A DNA stretch of 54,355 nt from Streptomyces flaveolus (GTDB lineage: Bacteria > Actinomycetota > Actinomycetes > Streptomycetales > Streptomycetaceae): NCBI RefSeq assembly GCF_000716535.1, contig NZ_JNWV01000047.1, positions 1 to 54,355 on the forward strand, in the 5' to 3' direction. A program made the translations under genes and the position numbers. The notes beneath the pieces were generated by a model. That model saw only the letters and a program-made list of their open reading frames with translations, ran no database searches and was not told the DNA's origin. Shown here piece by piece: positions 8,540 through 15,953 of the stretch. How positions within the stretch are numbered: the stretch's first letter is position 1; each line of letters starts with the position of its first letter.

Positions 8540-8552
8540 GGGAGGTGACCCG

Positions 8553-9440
8553 ATGGCATACCTGCTCGCCCTGCTGATGGGCCTCGGCGTCTGGGGCGTC
8601 TTCGCCGGCGTCCGCATGTACCGCGCGGACGCCAGGCTCCCCGGCGACCTCGCCGTCGCCCTGGAGGTCGGCGCCACCCGCACCGGCGCCGTCGGCTCGG
8701 TCGTCGACCGCATGGGCATGCGCTACGCCCCGGCCGTGCTGCGCCTGATGGGCCCGCGCCTGGTGGCCAGATACCGCCGGAAGATCGACCTCGCGGGCAA
8801 CCCCGGCGGCCTGACCATCGACCGCTACGCGGCCCGCCGCGCGGTCTACGGCGCCCTCGGCGGCGTGGGCTTCCTGGTGTTCCTCCTGCGCGGCCAGTGG
8901 TTCGTGGCCGTCCTGCTGCTCCTGTTCGGCGCGTTCTGGACGGAGGTCGGCCTCTGGTCGGCGATCCGGGTCCGCAAGGACGTCATCGAACGCACCCTGC
9001 CGGACTTCCTGGACGTGCTGGCGGTGGTGGTCAGCGCGGGGCTCGGCTTCCGGCAGGCGCTGGACCGGGTCGCCTCCCGCTACGAGGGCCCGTGGGCCGA
9101 CGAACTCCGCATCACCCTGCGCCAGATGGACCTCGGCATGAGCCGCCGCGAGGCCTTCGCGGAGCTGCGGCGGCGCAACGACTCCGAGCAGGTGGCCATG
9201 TTCGTCACGGCGTTGCAGCAGGGCGAGGAGCTGGGCGCGCCCATCGTGGACACGCTCGTCTCCCTGGCCAAGGACATGCGCCGCACCGACGCCCAGAACG
9301 CCCGTCGCAAGGCCGCCCGGGCGGTGCCGAAGGCCACGCTGATGATCACCACGTTCATGGTCCCGGCGACGATGCTCCTGCTGGGCGCGGGCCTGCTCCT
9401 CGGCTCCGGCGTGGACTTCGGCTCGCTCACGGGGGAGTGA
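8553..9440 (+). CDS. tadC: TadC-like membrane platform protein
   Basis: A 295-residue partner of TadB with the same layout: N-terminal helix, a helix pair around 108-135, a T2SSF-type domain (LPDFLDVLAVVVSAGLGFR, then QVAMFVTALQQGEELG) and C-terminal helices ending near GAGLLLGSG. TadB and TadC together anchor the motor and lift pilin subunits. GGGAGGTGA precedes the ATG. The stop codon overlaps the possible GTG start of the downstream histidine kinase, linking the sensor system translationally to the pilus genes. Confidence 0.9.
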   Translation: MAYLLALLMGLGVWGVFAGVRMYRADARLPGDLAVALEVGATRTGAVGSVVDRMGMRYAPAVLRLMGPRLVARYRRKIDLAGNPGGLTIDRYAARRAVYGALGGVGFLVFLLRGQWFVAVLLLLFGAFWTEVGLWSAIRVRKDVIERTLPDFLDVLAVVVSAGLGFRQALDRVASRYEGPWADELRITLRQMDLGMSRREAFAELRRRNDSEQVAMFVTALQQGEELGAPIVDTLVSLAKDMRRTDAQNARRKAARAVPKATLMITTFMVPATMLLLGAGLLLGSGVDFGSLTGE

Positions 9441-9448
9441 GGACGGGC

Positions 9449-10981
9449 GTGACGGTGACGGGGCCGACCGGGCTGAGGGGGCGTACGGGGCGGAGCGCGC
9501 GTGCGGGGGGAGTGCGGCTCGGGGCGTGGGCGCGGCGGGTCGGGCGGAAGCGGGACCCCGGGGCGGGCGGTGCGCGAACCGAGGTCCCGCCGCACCCGGT
9601 GGCGTCGACGGCGGCGGCGACGGCGGCACCCCTGACCGAGCCCTCCGAGAAGCTCCAGATCCGGGCCCTCCAGGCCATGTGCCGCCAGGTCTTCGGGTTC
9701 CGCCTGGCGATGATCGTCCTGTCGGCCCCCGCCGCCCTCCTCAACGCGGCCCCCGGCCTGGGCGCCCGCCTGGTCGGCGCGGCCGTGGTCGTCACCTTCA
9801 TGGTGTCCTACGTCCTCTTCCGCGACTGGGAACGCTTCGGACCCCTCCTGCTGCGCCACCCCAGCCTCCTGGCCGCCGACACCCTCTTCGGCTCCTTCCT
9901 CCTCATCTCGGCCGGTCCGGACACCACCCTCGCCTACGTCAGCGTCTGCACCCCGCTCCTGGCCGGCCTGGTCTACGGTTGGCGCGGCGCGGCCTGCTTC
10001 GCCTCGCTCCAGTCCCTGATCCTGCTGCTGGTCCACGCGACCCTGAAGGCCGACCGCCACGCGCCCGTCGCCGAGGCCCTCCTCCTGCCCGGCCTGTGCG
10101 TCATCGCCGGTGCGATGGGCTCGACCCTGCGCAACCTGATGCTCCGCTTCGGCGCCGCGACCCAGGCCCTGACGACGGTCCAGGCCCGCCTCGCGGCCGC
10201 GGAGGCGGTGAGCGCGGAACGGGCCCGGCTGGCCCGCGAGATGCACGACTCCGTGGCCAAGACCCTGTACGGGGTGGCCCTGGCGGCGGACGGCCTCGCG
10301 GCCACGGCGTCGGCCGACAGCCCCGACCCGGCCCGCATCAGGGAACAGGCGGAACTGGTGTCCCGCTCGGCGCGCAGGGCGGCGGCGGAGTCCCGGGAGC
10401 TGCTGACGGACCTGCGCCGGGACCAGCCGGACGCGCCGGACCGGACCCCGCTCTGGCAGGAACTGGCGCACCGTGCGGCGGACTTCACGACGCGCACGGG
10501 CCTGAAGGTCACGTGCGCGTGGGAAGGCGCGGAGAGGGACGGTGAGGAGCGGAACGGTGAGGAGCGGAACGGTGAGGCGGGGAATGGCGGACAGGAGGGG
10601 GAGGAGTGGGAGCAGGGGCAGGACAAGGCGGGCGACCGCACCGGCCCCCCTTCGCTCCCCGCCCCCCTGGCCCGCCACGTCCTCTCCATCGCCACGGAGG
10701 CACTGGAGAACGCCCACCGGCACGCGTCCGCGACCCGCGTGGACATTCGGGCGGCGGTCGACGGCCACCTGCTCCGCCTCACGATCCACGACGACGGCAG
10801 CGGCCTCCCCCCGGGCACCACACTCGAAGAGTTGCGCGGTTCGGGCCACTTCGGCCTGATCGGCATGGTCGAACGGGCCGCACAAGCCGGCGCCCGGATC
10901 CGCATCGGCAGGGGCACCCACGAACGAGGCACGGAGGTCCGCCTGGAGGTCCCGTTGCCGGCACCGTTCCGAAAGGCTTGA
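9449..10981 (+). CDS. NarL-type sensor histidine kinase embedded in the Tad locus
   Basis: A membrane sensor kinase of about 510 residues. After a disordered N-terminus come about five hydrophobic helices (roughly residues 75-220), with no large extracellular domain. The HisKA_3 box AREMHDSVAKTLYG puts the phosphorylated histidine at H266; the HATPase_c domain has ALENAHRHA, IHDDGSGLP and GLIGMVERA. Between them is a Glu/Gly/Asn-rich insertion with short repeats (GEERN twice), encoded at about 10538-10630. Starts at GTG 9437 (overlapping the tadC stop) and GTG 9449 are both possible; 9449 is chosen for the TGAGGA spaced 5 bases away. Its regulator follows after 10 bases. The signal is unknown; its position suggests control of the pilus. 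Confidence 0.88.
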   Translation: MTVTGPTGLRGRTGRSARAGGVRLGAWARRVGRKRDPGAGGARTEVPPHPVASTAAATAAPLTEPSEKLQIRALQAMCRQVFGFRLAMIVLSAPAALLNAAPGLGARLVGAAVVVTFMVSYVLFRDWERFGPLLLRHPSLLAADTLFGSFLLISAGPDTTLAYVSVCTPLLAGLVYGWRGAACFASLQSLILLLVHATLKADRHAPVAEALLLPGLCVIAGAMGSTLRNLMLRFGAATQALTTVQARLAAAEAVSAERARLAREMHDSVAKTLYGVALAADGLAATASADSPDPARIREQAELVSRSARRAAAESRELLTDLRRDQPDAPDRTPLWQELAHRAADFTTRTGLKVTCAWEGAERDGEERNGEERNGEAGNGGQEGEEWEQGQDKAGDRTGPPSLPAPLARHVLSIATEALENAHRHASATRVDIRAAVDGHLLRLTIHDDGSGLPPGTTLEELRGSGHFGLIGMVERAAQAGARIRIGRGTHERGTEVRLEVPLPAPFRKA

Positions 10982-10991
10982 GAGGAGGCAC

Positions 10992-11750
10992 ATGCGTCCC
11001 CGACGACAACCACAGCCGTTCCCACCGCCGGCGCCGGCGTCCCCGCCGCTGCGGGTGCTGGTCGCCGACGACAACCCCGTCGTCCGCGCCGGTCTGACGG
11101 CCCTGCTCTCCGGTCACCCGGACACCACGGTGGTGGCGGAGGCGAGGGACGGGCGGGAGGCGTACGAGGCGGCGGTCCGGCACCGGCCGGACGTCATCCT
11201 CCTCGACGTCCGCATGCCCGGAGTCGACGGAATCTCGGCGTTGCCCCACCTGGTGGGGCTGGCGCCCGTCATGATGCTCACCTACAGCCACGAGACGGAG
11301 ACCGTGCGGGAGGCGCTGCGGCTGGGGGCGGGGGGATATCTGGTGCACGGCGAGTTCACGACGGAGCAGTTGGTGACGGCGGTGCGGGACGTACGGGAGG
11401 GGCGCCCGCATGTGACGCCGGGGGCGGCGAGGGCGTTGCTGGCGGAGCTGAGGGGAGATGCAGCTGCACACGCTGCTCCCCAACTCGGCGAATTATCACC
11501 AGATTCAGCCCCCCAAAGTCTTTCGCAACTGCAACCGTCTATGGGACAGTCGTTCCGGTCACGGTTCCGGCTGAGCAGCAGGGAGGCGGAGATCATGGAC
11601 CTCATCGCGTCCGGCATGACCAACCAGCAGATCGCCGCCGCCTGCTTCATCAGCGAGAAGACGGTCAAGAACCACATCAACCGCATCTTCGCCAAGCTCC
11701 ACACCACGACACGCTCCCAGGCGACGGCGAAGTGGCTGGGGGTGGCTTGA
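10992..11750 (+). CDS. NarL/LuxR-type response regulator with TTA codon
   Basis: A 252-residue regulator and the obvious partner of the upstream kinase. The receiver (residues about 20-140) has the phospho-acceptor D72 in LLDVRMPG and T97 in MLTYSHE, but the lysine expected in the YLLK motif is H119 (GGYLVHGEF), so phosphorylation may be altered. A linker of about 50 residues, rich in Pro/Ser/Gln and markedly lower in GC, leads to a LuxR HTH (SSREAEIMDLIASGMTNQ, then SEKTVKNHINRIFAKL). Codon 168 (11493-11495) is TTA, in this linker, so synthesis should depend on BldA. Probably activates the flp gene that follows. Confidence 0.88.
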   Translation: MRPRRQPQPFPPPAPASPPLRVLVADDNPVVRAGLTALLSGHPDTTVVAEARDGREAYEAAVRHRPDVILLDVRMPGVDGISALPHLVGLAPVMMLTYSHETETVREALRLGAGGYLVHGEFTTEQLVTAVRDVREGRPHVTPGAARALLAELRGDAAAHAAPQLGELSPDSAPQSLSQLQPSMGQSFRSRFRLSSREAEIMDLIASGMTNQQIAAACFISEKTVKNHINRIFAKLHTTTRSQATAKWLGVA

Positions 11751-11772
11751 TATGACACGAGACCCGAAAACC

Positions 11773-11800
11773 CCCAACCCCAAATGGGCCTGGGGTTGGG
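11773..11800 (+). terminator. Hairpin between response regulator and flp
   Basis: CCCAACCCCA (11773-11782) pairs with TGGGGTTGGG (11791-11800) around 8 bases, 22 bases after the regulator stop. No T run follows, so it could be a terminator or a processing barrier that separates the kinase/regulator message from the more abundant pilin message. The rest of the 11751-11875 gap should hold the flp promoter; GGAGGGGAGCG is its ribosome site. Confidence 0.5.
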
Positions 11801-11875
11801 CCCTGGGGCCCTCTGGCGGGTGCCGCTCCGAGCTTTACGTTTCCGGAATCCGAAGCGCAGCCGGAGGGGAGCGTC

Positions 11876-12061
11876 ATGAGCGACTGGATGCTGAAGATCA
11901 TGGTGGCGATGCAGCGCCGCACCGACGACAAGGGACAGACCGCCGTCGAGTACCTCGGGATCATCGCGGTGGTGGTGGCGATCGTGCTGGCGGTTACGGG
12001 TACCAGCATCGGTCAGTCGATCTTGCAGAAGATTCTTGCGAAGATCAACGAAATCACTTGA
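11876..12061 (+). CDS. flp: Flp-family major pilin precursor
   Basis: A 61-residue prepilin. The leader ends in DDKG (G20), followed by QTAVEYLGIIAVVVAIVLA: cleavage after G20 gives a 41-residue mature pilin with Glu at +5 and Tyr at +6, the Flp hallmark, and one long hydrophobic helix. This should be the main fibre subunit processed by a TadV/prepilin peptidase, none of which is encoded in the window. A strong GGAGGGGAG site precedes the ATG. Its stop codon overlaps the start of the next gene by one base. Confidence 0.92.
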   Translation: MSDWMLKIMVAMQRRTDDKGQTAVEYLGIIAVVVAIVLAVTGTSIGQSILQKILAKINEIT

Positions 12062-12654
12062 TGCCTCTTCGGAGGCAGCGGGACGACGGGCAGGCCTTTC
12101 CCATCTACATCACGGTGGTGGCGGGCCTGCTCTTTCTTGCGTTCGCTTATCTCGCGGTCGGACAAGCCGCGGTGAACCGAAGTGGCGCACAGACGGCGGC
12201 CGATGCGGCAGCTCTGGCGGCGGCTCAGGACGTACGCGACCAGCTCGCGGGTCAATGGGTGCAGGACCTGATGGATCCCGCCAAGTGGCAGGACATCCTC
12301 CACGGGGACACAGAGATAACCGACCCGTGCGGGCGCGCCGGACAACTCGCCGCGCAGAACGATGCGCATCTCGACCACTGTTATCCGCTCCCACCTCTCA
12401 AGTACAAGGCGGAAGTCACGACCAACAAATCCGTTGGTGACTCCGTGGTGCCCACAACGGAAAACATCAAGTCGACGGCTTCTGCCACCGCCGAGATCGA
12501 GCCGCTCTGTGAGTTCGAGCCACTGGGTGACGACGCGGAAGACGACACGCTGCCCGAACTCACCTGTGACGGCAAGGTCTGGGACTTGGAACCGGACGAC
12601 CCGGCAAGGCTGCCCAAACCCGAAGATCTCTTCGACGTCCACCTGGCCGACTGA
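12061..12654 (+). CDS. TadG-like pseudopilin lacking Glu+5
   Basis: A 197-residue protein starting with MPLRRQRDDG-QAFPIYI and a hydrophobic helix to about residue 36, then AVNRSGAQTAADAAALAAAQ, a segment typical of TadG/TadE-type 'Flp pilus assembly' proteins. The rest is an acidic exported domain with four or more cysteines. The processing-site glycine (G10) and Gln+1 are kept but position +5 is Ile, not Glu. The ATG overlaps the flp stop codon. Base composition is visibly less GC-rich than in the tadA-tadC genes. Confidence 0.75.
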   Translation: MPLRRQRDDGQAFPIYITVVAGLLFLAFAYLAVGQAAVNRSGAQTAADAAALAAAQDVRDQLAGQWVQDLMDPAKWQDILHGDTEITDPCGRAGQLAAQNDAHLDHCYPLPPLKYKAEVTTNKSVGDSVVPTTENIKSTASATAEIEPLCEFEPLGDDAEDDTLPELTCDGKVWDLEPDDPARLPKPEDLFDVHLAD

Positions 12655-12688
12655 CATGCGAACGACGAGGGAAGAAGGAAGCGGAGCG

Positions 12689-13270
12689 ATGAGCATTCGG
12701 TGCACCGTGAAGGCCCGCAAGGGCGTGATCGCACTGACCCTCGTGGTCGGCTTCGCCGTCAGTGTCACCGGCTGCGGTGGTGGCGGGGACGATGCCAAGA
12801 AGCCCCAAGCGTCGGCTTCCGTCTCCAAGGGCGGGGGATCGGATCCGAGTACGCAAGAAGGAGAGTCCACGGCTCCGTTGGCCGAGCTCAAGGGCACTGA
12901 GGGACTGCTTCTCCGGATCACTTCGGTCCAGCGTGACTCGGGCGGCTTCGTCACGGTGAGCGGCGATCTGAAGAATGACGGAGCGAAGTCCGTCGTCGTG
13001 CCGCCGCAGATGAGCGGCGATGAAACAGAGATCGTCAAGCACGGTCTGTCCCTGGGCGGAGCCACTCTCGTCGACCCCGAGGGAAAAAAGCGCTACTACG
13101 TACTACGCGACACAGAAGGCCGCCCCCTCACCACGACGGGCCTCGGCACACTCCAGGGAGGACAGTCCCTCCCGGTCTTCATGCAATTCCCCTCCCCACC
13201 CACGAACACCACCGAGGTGACCCTTCAGCTGCCCACCTTTGCCAGCGCTACCATCAAGATCTCCGGGTGA
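12689..13270 (+). CDS. Tad-locus lipoprotein
   Basis: A 193-residue predicted lipoprotein. A basic start and hydrophobic core are followed by the lipobox VTGC, giving lipidated C29, then a Gly/Ser/Lys-rich tether of about 40 residues. The remaining domain (from LLLRITSVQRD) reads like a small immunoglobulin-like or DUF4352-type beta sandwich (GGFVTVSGDLKNDG, VVVPPQM). It should face the cell wall from the outer leaflet of the membrane. ATG 12689 is chosen because a GGAAGCGGAG site precedes it; an upstream in-frame ATG at 12657 lacks one. Placed between tadG and the OmpA-like gene, so probably part of the pilus envelope fixture. Confidence 0.75.
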   Translation: MSIRCTVKARKGVIALTLVVGFAVSVTGCGGGGDDAKKPQASASVSKGGGSDPSTQEGESTAPLAELKGTEGLLLRITSVQRDSGGFVTVSGDLKNDGAKSVVVPPQMSGDETEIVKHGLSLGGATLVDPEGKKRYYVLRDTEGRPLTTTGLGTLQGGQSLPVFMQFPSPPTNTTEVTLQLPTFASATIKISG

Positions 13271-13277
13271 GGCCCAA

Positions 13278-13901
13278 GTGATCACCGCGTCCCGGATTGC
13301 GCTCACGGCCGCTGTTGTGCTGCTCGTCGTGAATCTGCCCCCCACCACCGCCCTGGCTGACGACACCGGCCCCAGTGAACCCCCCGGTACCGAACCCTCC
13401 GCCGCCGCCCCGGTGAAGGTCGACCCCACGGATCCGGATCTGAAGCTTCCGGAGGGGGCCACGCTGGCCGCGGCCAAGGTGTTGGACATCAAGTCGGTCG
13501 TGGAGGACCAGAGCGGGGACGAACGGCGCGAGGACACCAACGCCGACGTGACGTTCGCCCTCCAGGCCGAGGTGCTGTTCGACAAGGACAGCGCCAAACT
13601 CGGCGCGGCGGCGAAGGCCCGCATCGCCGGCATCGCCGAGGAGATCAGGAAACAGAACGCCACCCAGGTCCGCGTCTTCGGCTTCACCGACAACCTCGGC
13701 TCCTCCGCCCACGGCGACACCCTCTCCAAGCAGCGCGCCAACGCCGTACAGGCCGTACTGGACCAGGACCTGAACACCCCGTCCATCACCTTCGACGTCC
13801 GCGGCTACGGCGAGCAGTACCCGATCGCCGACAACTCCACCGAGGCCGGCCGGAAGAAGAACCGCCGGGTCGAGGTGTCCTTTCCCCGTACCCAGCAGTG
13901 A
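13278..13901 (+). CDS. Secreted OmpA-C-like peptidoglycan-binding protein
   Basis: A 207-residue exported protein starting at GTG with a signal peptide (cleavage near ALA-DD). After a Pro/Ala-rich stretch, residues about 95-205 form an OmpA-C/MotB-type domain: FDKDSAKL, GFTDNLGSS, LSKQRANAVQAVL, VRGYGEQYP and NRRVEV. The Asp and Arg of the diaminopimelate-binding pocket (in GFTDN and KKNRR) appear conserved, so it should bind peptidoglycan non-covalently. GGTGAGG precedes the start; the gap to the lipoprotein gene is 7 bases. In Gram-negative Tad loci an OmpA-like gene often closes the cluster; here it would anchor the machine to the wall. Confidence 0.85.
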   Translation: MITASRIALTAAVVLLVVNLPPTTALADDTGPSEPPGTEPSAAAPVKVDPTDPDLKLPEGATLAAAKVLDIKSVVEDQSGDERREDTNADVTFALQAEVLFDKDSAKLGAAAKARIAGIAEEIRKQNATQVRVFGFTDNLGSSAHGDTLSKQRANAVQAVLDQDLNTPSITFDVRGYGEQYPIADNSTEAGRKKNRRVEVSFPRTQQ

Positions 13902-13913
13902 GGCAGCATCCGG

Positions 13914-14321
13914 CTACCCCAGGTCCACCCCCGTCTCCACCTCCACCCGTACTCCCGGCCGCAGCCCCCACCCCGCCATCGCCCCCGCCCCCGCCTCCAG
14001 CACGTGCCGTGCCCGCGGGCGCGGCAGGCCCAGGCGGCCGGGGCGCATCGTGCGGACGGCGATGACGGTCAGGCGGCGGTCCAGGTAGGCGACGTCGATC
14101 GGGATCCGCATCCCGAACGTGTGTACCCCGCTGGCCGGAGACAGCAGCAGCGCCCCGTCGACCGAGTCCCGGCCCAGGAGCCCCTTGGTCCGTGCCCGGT
14201 AGGAGGTCGCGATCTCCAGGGGCACGGGGACGACGACCTGCCCCGCGCCGGAGGCGGAGGCGGGGGCCGGGCCCGCCCGCACGATCAGCCGTCCCCGCCC
14301 GTCCCGCCAGCGCCGCCCCAT
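13914..14321 (-). CDS. DUF192 family protein
   Basis: A 135-residue protein with the DUF192 pattern: an N-terminal beta strand, then SYRARTKGLLGRDS, HTFGMRIPIDVAYLD, LTVIAVRTMRPGR and a closing VLEAGAGAMAGWGL. Unlike many homologues it has no visible signal peptide. Function of the family is not established. It is convergent with the OmpA-like gene (12-base gap) and divergent from the LLM oxidoreductase, so it is not part of the Tad unit. ATG 14321 is the first start of the frame. Confidence 0.8.
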   Translation of the reverse strand: MGRRWRDGRGRLIVRAGPAPASASGAGQVVVPVPLEIATSYRARTKGLLGRDSVDGALLLSPASGVHTFGMRIPIDVAYLDRRLTVIAVRTMRPGRLGLPRPRARHVLEAGAGAMAGWGLRPGVRVEVETGVDLG

Positions 14322-14416
14322 GCCCTACCTCCCGCGCCACGGCCACCCGTGCCGTCAACTCGCCCGGCAACACAAACACGTTGTTCTTTCCCGTCCTCCC
14401 CACTAGGAAGGGCTCC

Positions 14417-15289
14417 ATGACAGGACTCGGTGTCGTATTCCGCCCCCAGCTTCCGCCCGAGCGGCTGCGGGCCGTCGCCCGCCTCGCGGATGACGCGGGG
14501 CTCGAAGAACTGTGGCTGTGGGAGGACTGCTTCCTGGAGGGCGGGGTGTCCACGGCCGCCGCCGCGCTCGCCTGGACCGAGCGGGTACGGGTCGGCATCG
14601 GACTGCTGCCCGTGCCGCTCAGGAACGTGGCCGTCACCGCCATGGAAGCCGCCTCGCTGGAACGCATGTTCCCCGGCCGGGCCATCCTGACCGTGGGGCA
14701 CGGGGTGCAGGACTGGATGGGCCAGGTCGGCGCCCGGGCCGCCTCCCCGCTCGGCCTCCTCGGCGAACACCTCGACGCCCTGCGCGCCCTGCTGCGCGGG
14801 GAACGGCTCAGCGTGCGCGGGCGGTACGTCCAGTTGGACGACGTCGCCCTCGACTGGCCCCCAAAGCGCCCGGTCGACGTCCTCGCGGGCGCCACCGGAC
14901 CGCGTACGCTCCGGCTCTCCGGCGAGAAGGCCGACGGCACTTTGCTCACCGCCGCCACCTCGGCGGACGGCGTACGGCGGGCCCGGAAGCTCGTGGAGGA
15001 GGGGCGGCGGGCGGCCGGACGCGACGGTTCGCACCGGATCGTGGTCTATCTGCTGGCCGCCACGGGCACCGGCGCCGACGCCCGGCTGCGTGCCGAACTG
15101 GCCGCCGAGGGATTCGAGTCGGCGGCGGACGTGGGTGTCGCCGGGGACGCGGGCGCGGTCGCCGAGGCGGTACGGCGGCTGGCCGAGGCCGGTGCGGACA
15201 CCGTCGTCCTGCAGCCGACGGCGGACGAGCCCGACCCGGAGGGCTTCGTGCGCTTCGCCGCGCAGGAGGTCCGGCCGCTGGTGCCCTGA
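14417..15289 (+). CDS. LLM-class (F420-type) oxidoreductase
   Basis: A 290-residue luciferase-like monooxygenase-fold protein. ARLADDAGLEELWLWED, RVRVGIGLLPVPLRN, EAASLERMFPGR, LTVGHGVQDWMGQVG and the late motif VDVLAGATGPRTLRLSGEKADG follow the order seen in F420-dependent actinobacterial LLM proteins. These use F420H2 to reduce or oxidise small substrates; the substrate cannot be read from sequence. AGGAAGGG precedes the ATG. Divergent from the DUF192 gene, with about 95 bases between them for both promoters. Confidence 0.85.
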   Translation: MTGLGVVFRPQLPPERLRAVARLADDAGLEELWLWEDCFLEGGVSTAAAALAWTERVRVGIGLLPVPLRNVAVTAMEAASLERMFPGRAILTVGHGVQDWMGQVGARAASPLGLLGEHLDALRALLRGERLSVRGRYVQLDDVALDWPPKRPVDVLAGATGPRTLRLSGEKADGTLLTAATSADGVRRARKLVEEGRRAAGRDGSHRIVVYLLAATGTGADARLRAELAAEGFESAADVGVAGDAGAVAEAVRRLAEAGADTVVLQPTADEPDPEGFVRFAAQEVRPLVP

Positions 15290-15360
15290 GCGGGACGGGT
15301 GGGGCGGGCAGTCGCCGCAGGTCAGGGGCGTTGTCAGTGGCGGGTGTCACACTGCCCTGC

Positions 15361-15888
15361 ATGACCGACCGACGCGAGGTGCAGATGACCGCCAGCCATG
15401 AGAGCGTTACGCCCGACTCGGATCTCCCCGTGCGTCTGCGGGCCGTCACGGAGCAGGATCTGGAGGCCCTCTTCGCCTACGAGCACGACCCCGAAGCCGT
15501 CCGGCGGTCGAGGTTCACCCCCCGGCCGCGGGAGGCCTTCTTCCGGCACTGGCGGGAGCGGGTGCTCGGCGACCCCGACTGCCTGGTGCGGACGGTCACC
15601 GTCGGCGGGGAGCCCGCCGGGAGCGTCGTGTCCTGGACGCAGGACGGGCGGCGGTTCCTCGGCTACTGGCTCGGGCGGCCGTACTGGGGCCGTGGCGTCG
15701 GCACGCGGGCGCTCGGCCAGTTCCTGGAGCTGGAGCCGGTTCGTCCGCTGTACGCGGACCCCTTCGCCGGCAACACCGCCTCCGTGCGGCTCCTGGAGAG
15801 ACACGGCTTCGAGCGGACCGGCACGGTCCGCCACGGGACGGACGAGCACGTCATGCTGGTTCTCGCCGCGGGGTCCGGGCAGAGCTGA
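15361..15888 (+). CDS. GNAT-family N-acetyltransferase
   Basis: A 175-residue GNAT enzyme transferring an acetyl group from acetyl-CoA. Motifs in order: LRAVTEQDLEALFAYEHDP, GGEPAGSVVSW, GYWLGRPYWGRGVGTRAL (the CoA pyrophosphate loop, here GRGVGT), and ADPFAGNTASVRLLERHGFE, which is typical of RimJ/RimL-like members. Start uncertain: ATG 15361 has no ribosome site and would be leaderless; ATG 15385 is preceded by GAGGTG. Substrate unknown. Confidence 0.85.
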   Translation: MTDRREVQMTASHESVTPDSDLPVRLRAVTEQDLEALFAYEHDPEAVRRSRFTPRPREAFFRHWRERVLGDPDCLVRTVTVGGEPAGSVVSWTQDGRRFLGYWLGRPYWGRGVGTRALGQFLELEPVRPLYADPFAGNTASVRLLERHGFERTGTVRHGTDEHVMLVLAAGSGQS

Positions 15889-15953
15889 GGGGGGTCGGGG
15901 CCAGGAGCGGAAAAGAGCAGGAACCGTCGAGGCCCCGCTGGGATCATGGCCGT

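Noticed and set aside
13239..13277. Longer start for the OmpA-like protein at ATG 13239
   Set aside because: It would precede the signal peptide with 13 extra residues and overlap the lipoprotein gene; GTG 13278 has GGTGAGG upstream and gives a clean signal peptide.
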